From: Porphyra umbilicalis
Taxonomy: Eukaryota > Rhodophyta > Bangiophyceae > Bangiales > Bangiaceae
Length of the DNA: 37,358 nucleotides
Direction: 5' to 3'
Assembly: GCA_002049455.2 (NCBI GenBank)
Contig: KV919260.1
Location: 1-37,358, forward strand
Both the position numbers and the translations under genes were made by a program. Shown here one piece after another: positions 33,111 through 37,358 of this stretch; position 1 is the stretch's first letter; every line of letters begins with the position of its first letter. The notes beneath the pieces were generated by a model that ran no database searches, had not been told where the DNA came from, and worked only from the letters and a program-made list of their open reading frames with translations.

Positions 33111-33700
33111 CTGACACTGCCCAATCCAGTGGATCACTTGTTTTCTCTGACACTGTTCCATCCAGTGGGTTGTGATCCTGCGCTTCTCTTGCGGCCTACA
33201 ACAGTTCTGCATCTCTTTTTGCAAAGAAAACAATGTTTCATGTCTCCTACAGTACCATGTCCCCATTTTTTTCAACTTCGGTGGGGATCGGTATGGTCTT
33301 GTCCACGCCGCGTTCCCCGCTGCCATATGGTCCAAGAAGGGGGAGCATACGGCACGTCGGGGCCGAACTCGACCAGAACATCACTTTTTCAGAGAGACTC
33401 GTTTCTGATGCTCTGAAGGGTCCTGGGAAGGAAATAGTGAGTCGCTAAGCGCACAAACGATTTCTTCCTTCTTTTTTCGCCCGTCCAAGTCCACAGCGGC
33501 GAGATACACCGCTACCCCCCCACGACGCCCGGCCCATCTGCTGGCCAACTTTCTGTGTGCATTAGCTGTGCTACATGATGTACTCCTGATAGAGCCTGAA
33601 AAGCCACACCAGTACTGTCATAGGATGCCCACTGCGCGTAACGTGCTTTCAGCCTTCCCAGCCACCCCAATAGCGAGCGTACGAGCCCCCTGCGGAGGTG
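33111..33700 (+). repeat. Diverged internal repeat, copy in element 2
   Basis: Anchors are GACACTGCCCAATCCAGTGG at 33113, the peptide QNITFSERLVSDALKGPGKE near 33373, TAGAGCCTGAAAAG at 33590 and GAGCCCCCTGCGGAGGT near 33683. Order and spacing match 28460-29030. The 71-codon frame around the peptide starts with ATG 33233 and ends at 33448. Confidence 0.6.
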
Positions 33701-34560
33701 GTATGCCGCCAAAGCACTCTGGGCCCTCCCTAACAGTCCCATGAGAGCCTCACGCACACTTATCCGTGGCCCATCACTCGTTATGGGCGGTTGTATCACC
33801 AATGTACTCTGGCACCCACTGGTAACAGGAGGCCACTAACGGCCCACTTTGTTGTGTACAGTGGTCTGTGGGGACACAGTGGACACACACTGCTATGTGC
33901 ATGGCTTCACAAGCACCGTAGCAGCCAGCAACAGCCGAAAACAGATGACGCATACCCCCCCCTTGCGTGACCCCCTCTCACCCCTACCTACTCTCCACAC
34001 CAGCTACCCCTGCCCGCCTATGCTTTGCAGAAGACACAACAACAGTCATGCTTTTGATCAACAGCTTGGCCTTCATAGAGTCGCTGCTCGCCGACCGACC
34101 CCGCCGCCGGCCCCTACCGCCGCCGGCCGCCCCCACCACCAGCCACCACCACCAGCCGCCCCATCCACGATCGATGGCCTCTGACCACCCGGGCCAAAAC
34201 CCGCCACCACCAGCCGTTACCTACGACCGGGACTCCCGCCAACCGCCGACGCGTAACCGCCGCCGCTTGCCAGCCTACTCGCCGGAGCCCCCACGCCAAC
34301 AGCCGAGACCGGGAGCGCCCCCGCTGCCGCACCCCCCCCTGCTTGCTGGCACCCGACGCCGGCGCCTGCACCTCACCGCCAAGCACCGCCACCGCCAGCC
34401 CGACCCGCCAGAGACCGCCTGCCTCCGGCGAGGGGCGCCCAACCCCACAGCGAGGGGAGGCTGGTGAGGAGCACGCCGCGGCCCGGCGGGGCGGGGGCCG
34501 GTGCCTGCTGGCAATGTCCCCCACCCGGAGTGCGGAGGAAGGGCGCAGGGGGAGCTAGGA
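33701..34560. other. Interior of element 2, partly C-rich
   Basis: It continues the internal repeat weakly to about 33800. It then shows a C-rich GCC/CAC-type region at 34080-34440 with no clear unit length. Frames on both strands are low-complexity. Confidence 0.4.
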
Positions 34561-34860
34561 CCGGGGAAGCGGTGGACGGTAGTGGTAGAGCAAGGGGGAG
34601 GGAAAGCGGAGGCGGCAGTCGCAGCGGCGCGGGTGGCGCGGCGCGACGCAGCGGGGAGAGGGGTGGGGGCCGCCCGCACCGCCGGCCCCCGCTGGTCGGA
34701 AAGCGCCAGCAAAAGAGAGAAGAGCAGGAAGGCGGGAACGGGGGAGCAGAGGGAGCAGATGGGGGGGGCGGGCGGCGGGGGGGGCGGGCGGGGGGGGGGA
34801 CGGGTGGGGGGAGGGGTCGGGCGGGGTGGGGGGGCGGGCGGGCTAGGCGGTGGGTGAAAC
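34560..34860 (+). repeat. G-rich array near the right end of element 2
   Basis: GGGGGGCGGGCGG-type runs, densest at 34758-34855. The position mirrors the G-rich arrays beside the right end of element 1. Confidence 0.65.
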
Positions 34861-35154
34861 GGTCGCAGATACGGGCATCACGGCCGATACGGCGGTCGGA
34901 AGGCGTGGATCACAGCAATGTGCAGGGGGGGAGCGTGGGCCGCTCTGTGGAGGAGGTGCCGCACGGCACCCCACAGGGGGGGGTCGACCATGCATGTCGT
35001 TATGACCACCGACACCACACGCCAGGACATGGTATTGCACCAGCCATGCAGTAAATGCAATGGTCAAGGCATTCCCGCGTGGCTTCTGGGCCACGTCCTT
35101 GACGCGCAGTGCCAGCCACGAGCAGCGAGCGCGCTCAGAGCTCCTCGGGGACCA

Positions 35155-35199
35155 CCCCATGCAAAATTTTGCATTGTGATCGGGAGCCCCAGATACTAC
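35155..35199 (-). repeat. Right terminal repeat of element 2
   Basis: On the minus strand it starts GTAGTATCTGGGGCTC, then CGATCACAATGCAAAATT, ending GCATGGGG. Outside it, at about 35213, the sequence resembles part of the internal repeats (GGTCCTTGTTGGCTC against GATCCTTGTTGGGTC at 28723). Confidence 0.7.
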
Positions 35200-35371
35200 A
35201 TGTGCGGCGGGCAACAAGGGTCCTTGTTGGCTCCCTTAAGACTCCCGGCCGGAATCCCAGCCCGGGCCACCGATCCTGGGATCCTGCAGAAAACAGGGCC
35301 CAGGCCGCGATCCTGAGCCCCGATTCGAAGCCGACTCGGTCTGGGCCCCAGGAATTCAATGTGGAAGAGAT

Positions 35372-35719
35372 TTAAATTTTGCTGCACGGGCCCGAGCTCA
35401 CGAACGATTCAGTGCTGACAGCACGTGGAATCATTGGCAGTAGAAATGACAACGGCACTACAACCTGCAAACAACATGATGAGCACTCTGTGTCGAAGTC
35501 ATGTTGAGTACACCGGATCATGTTCCCGCCCTGCATGTCCGGACACAATACCATGACGTGCAGAGTCTTACTTTTATGCAGTACCAGTTGACCTTGAGTC
35601 AGCGAATAAAAAACAGAGGACGAGAACGAGTCGGTCGGAACCGCAGTAAGCCGTCTGCAGTAGGAGCGGGTCCTGTCACGTTGCTTCAACTTGCGACGTT
35701 CGACACGCGACCTGGCCAT
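35372..35719 (-). CDS. Possible small basic protein, unrecognised
   Basis: ATG 35719 opens 115 codons ending at TAA. The N-terminus is strongly basic (MARSRVERRKLKQRDRTRSY), followed by a stretch with several Cys (VLCPDMQGGNMIRC and ECSSCC). It begins about 30 bases past the AATAAA of the upstream minus-strand gene. No family is recognised. It may be a chance ORF in balanced-composition DNA. Confidence 0.25.
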   Translation of the reverse strand: MARSRVERRKLKQRDRTRSYCRRLTAVPTDSFSSSVFYSLTQGQLVLHKSKTLHVMVLCPDMQGGNMIRCTQHDFDTECSSCCLQVVVPLSFLLPMIPRAVSTESFVSSGPCSKI

Positions 35720-35750
35720 CAAAGAAAAAACTGAGCGTTCTGCTCAACTT

Positions 35751-35756
35751 TTTATT
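35751..35756 (-). terminator. Polyadenylation signal AATAAA
   Basis: AATAAA on the minus strand, 68 bases past the stop of the 35824-36342 gene and followed by an A-rich stretch. It is the only canonical signal I found placed correctly behind a plausible gene in this window. Confidence 0.5.
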
Positions 35757-35823
35757 GCGCACTGGACAACACAAAGACATGATACCTCAAGCAGCAAGAA
35801 TGGGCGCTAGCAAACAGCGGAAT

Positions 35824-36342
35824 TCAAGCAGGACCGTAGAGAACCTCAATCATAGCTTCCTCACGATGCACCAAAGTCCCAACACACGACTGGTCCCAGA
35901 TGACAGTCCAGCCAGTGGTGTCCTTCAGCGTGACACGCTGTTCAGGACCGCTGCATGGGACAGGGAAGACGTTCTGGTGCGGGTAGATGTAGTCCTCGCA
36001 AGCGACGTACAGAAAAACCAGGAGTACATACCCGTTAGGCACGGGCCGGCCTTCGTACGTTGTGGAACGCATGGCGGCGCCAGTGCCGAGGAATTTGTCA
36101 TTCTCGTCATAGATGAAGTGCTCATACTGGAAGACCTCCCGAGACCGCTGCTTGGCTGCCGCCTTCTTGCTGCTGTCGCTAGTAGATGCGGTCGTAGAGA
36201 TATCCAGCTTGGACATAGCTACCGCGACCGCCAAGATCGGCACGTCGTCAGGAATTTGAGGGGTGCGACGAGTACGAGGTCGCAGCTCATACGTGTGGTT
36301 GGCCAGCAAAGCTGCCGCGCGGGGGATCGCACCACCAGCCAT
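35824..36342 (-). CDS. Unrecognised protein of about 172 residues
   Basis: ATG 36342 sits in a good eukaryotic start context (ACCCATGGCTGG). The product reads like a real globular protein: AALLANHTYELRPRTRR, DVPILAVAVAMSKLDIST, a Lys/Ser-rich linker (SDSSKKAAAKQRSREVFQYE), then FIYDENDKFLGTGAAMRSTT, NGYVLLVFLYVACEDYIYPH and GWTVIWDQSCVGTLVHREEA, ending LYGPA. The second half looks beta-rich. The frame is open further upstream to 36450 without an ATG, and a CTTCTACCGCAG acceptor-like site lies at about 36374, so an upstream exon is possible. Codon use is less GC-biased than in the 1-24 kb genes. I recognise no family. Confidence 0.5.
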   Translation of the reverse strand: MAGGAIPRAAALLANHTYELRPRTRRTPQIPDDVPILAVAVAMSKLDISTTASTSDSSKKAAAKQRSREVFQYEHFIYDENDKFLGTGAAMRSTTYEGRPVPNGYVLLVFLYVACEDYIYPHQNVFPVPCSGPEQRVTLKDTTGWTVIWDQSCVGTLVHREEAMIEVLYGPA

Positions 36343-36619
36343 GGGTCTCTCAACGAGAGAGGGGAGGGGCCTGCGGTAGAAGAAGGGAACCAACACGTCA
36401 GAGTGGAGAAAAATGAGAACGTTGGGCCGGGGGCATTGGATAGTGCGCAAGTCGGGAGTAAAGGGTGATGTGCAACTGGGTCACGGTTGTGGGGAAACAG
36501 CGAGCTTGGCTACAAATGCTGACGAAAGGCTGAGCACCGCACTACCAGACCTGGCCTTCCGACAGCAGTGTGGGCGGCAGCTTTGGCGCCAAGACCACCC
36601 AGCGCCATTTCCTGGAAAA
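36343..36619. other. Upstream region of the 35824-36342 gene
   Basis: Balanced composition with no repeats. It may hold the promoter or a 5' exon of the minus-strand gene. No TATA-like element stands out. Confidence 0.35.
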
Positions 36620-37100
36620 ACATGACAGCGAGTCATCTCAGACATGCTGTTCATGAGGATGGAAAACACCTTCACCAAATGAAAGACCCATTGCATGTCA
36701 TTTTTATATCATGTCAATCATGTGGACACATCATGTCACTGAAGAACAGAATTACGAACATCCATGCTGACATGATGAGAAGTCGGAACATGATCTGAAT
36801 GAGCTCCGACGGTTTTTTAGTATCCTTGATGCACAACAGCATCAGTGGAGCTGCACTTGAAGTCGACTGATGTCGAATGCCTCAGAGTCCGACGAGCATG
36901 TCACAGAGTTCCGGCGTCAGCGTGCGTATGACGGGCATCTCGGCGTCAGGACAGGCCTCCATGTCCTTGGATCATGTCCAACGACCAAGACAGCACAACG
37001 TGTCCGGGAAAAACGCGTGACATGTTCTGCAGACCATGTAGTACGCGAGAGGCTCATCATGGAAAGGCCACCACAGGCCTACCTTGAGGACAAAATGGGC
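36620..37100. promoter_or_regulatory. Cluster of CATGTC/GACATG motifs
   Basis: CATGTC, its complement GACATG, or a close CATG variant recurs about 15 times in 480 bp. Examples lie near 36645, 36694, 36714, 36735, 36768, 36789, 36897, 36960, 36976 and 37020. Several sit about 10-20 bp apart between 36694 and 36790. This could be a binding-site array or a degenerate short repeat. Confidence 0.4.
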
Positions 37101-37127
37101 CAGGTCATAGCGAGAGACACGTTTTAA
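36870..37127 (+). CDS. Possible small ORF within the motif cluster
   Basis: ATG to TAA, 85 codons, hydrophilic and basic-acidic mixed (MSNASESDEHVTEFRRQRAY at the start). It has no recognised motif. It overlaps the CATGTC cluster, so it may be fortuitous. Confidence 0.18.
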   Translation: MSNASESDEHVTEFRRQRAYDGHLGVRTGLHVLGSCPTTKTAQRVREKRVTCSADHVVRERLIMERPPQAYLEDKMGQVIARDTF

Positions 37128-37358
37128 AGCAGATGATGCGAGCCCTCAACAATGACCATCAACCCGGCAAAAGATCAAGGAGCAGAGCAGTCACTTCCCG
37201 GTCTTGTCGCACTTGACGCAGGACCTCCAGCTGTGACGGTGGGTCAAGGCGCGACCAAAGGACAGCAAGCAAACGAACCTTGCATGTGCGTGCGGCAAGC
37301 GAAGCGGCTTGCATGACGCAGGTGCGAGTGTAGCCTGCGTGAAACTCCAAAAGTGCCT
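37128..37358. other. Window end, no supported feature
   Basis: Balanced composition, no repeat, RNA gene or convincing ORF. Confidence 0.4.

Larger units (their letters stand above)
30979..35199. mobile_element. Candidate mobile element 2 with terminal inverted repeats
   Basis: Terminal repeats at 30979-31024 and 35155-35199 (inverted) share CGATCACAATGCAAAA and end in GCATGGGG. It lies 83 bp from element 1 in the same left-right orientation. Its interior repeats the plan of element 1: a C-rich region (32000-32475), a G-rich 19-bp minisatellite (32752-32842), the diverged internal repeat (33111-33700) and a G-rich array (34560-34860) before the right end. It also contains an AT-rich insertion at 31096-31810. 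No transposition protein is visible. Confidence 0.5.

Noticed and set aside
35320..35345. GATTCGAAG resembling a tRNA T-arm
   Set aside because: No acceptor stem, anticodon arm or matching D-arm can be placed around it.

Overview
This looks like nuclear DNA from a very GC-rich eukaryote. The evidence is spliceosomal GT-AG introns, a DNA polymerase eta gene, a riboflavin synthase with a transit-peptide-like leader, and very long G or C homopolymers. The style fits a unicellular or bangiophyte red alga of the Porphyra/Pyropia type, but that placement is inference; no rRNA or marker gene is present to test it.

Region by region. 0.9-2.95 kb (minus): an unrecognised gene with a three-exon model and a short Cys-rich segment. 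5.3-6.4 kb: an AT-richer island with diverged GCGCCC-rich repeats. 7.5-9.1 kb (plus): a probable but unrecognised low-complexity gene ending in a predicted coiled coil. 11.0-12.4 kb (plus): a PhzF-family enzyme with one clear intron. 13.9-15.5 kb (minus): a decayed copy of the 3' half of the DNA polymerase eta gene. 16.4-17.6 kb (plus): a PrmC/HemK-type glutamine methyltransferase. 18.0-18.86 kb (minus): riboflavin synthase. 21.6-24.4 kb (plus): the DNA polymerase eta gene. The polymerase 3' half and its decayed copy form an inverted duplication about 1.6 kb long that flanks the PrmC and riboflavin synthase genes.

From 25.0 to 35.2 kb there is no recognisable gene. The stretch is organised as two adjacent units (25039-30895 and 30979-35199). 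Each is bounded by about 45-bp terminal inverted repeats, and each carries a related 19-bp minisatellite, G/C-rich arrays and a collinear diverged repeat. I interpret these as two members of an undescribed non-autonomous mobile-element family. An AT-rich MITE-like insertion lies inside the second unit. From 35.2 kb to the end, base composition is balanced. This part holds a plausible minus-strand gene with an AATAAA signal, a weaker minus-strand ORF, and a cluster of CATGTC-type motifs.

Every gene of a recognised family is broken into two or more frames, and most breaks coincide with G/C homopolymers. The families are recognisable across the breaks, so the genes are probably intact in vivo and the breaks are assembly length errors; this needs read-level confirmation. 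The recognised genes are unrelated housekeeping functions (translation-factor methylation, flavin synthesis, lesion bypass, a PhzF-type enzyme), as expected of a eukaryotic chromosome without operons.
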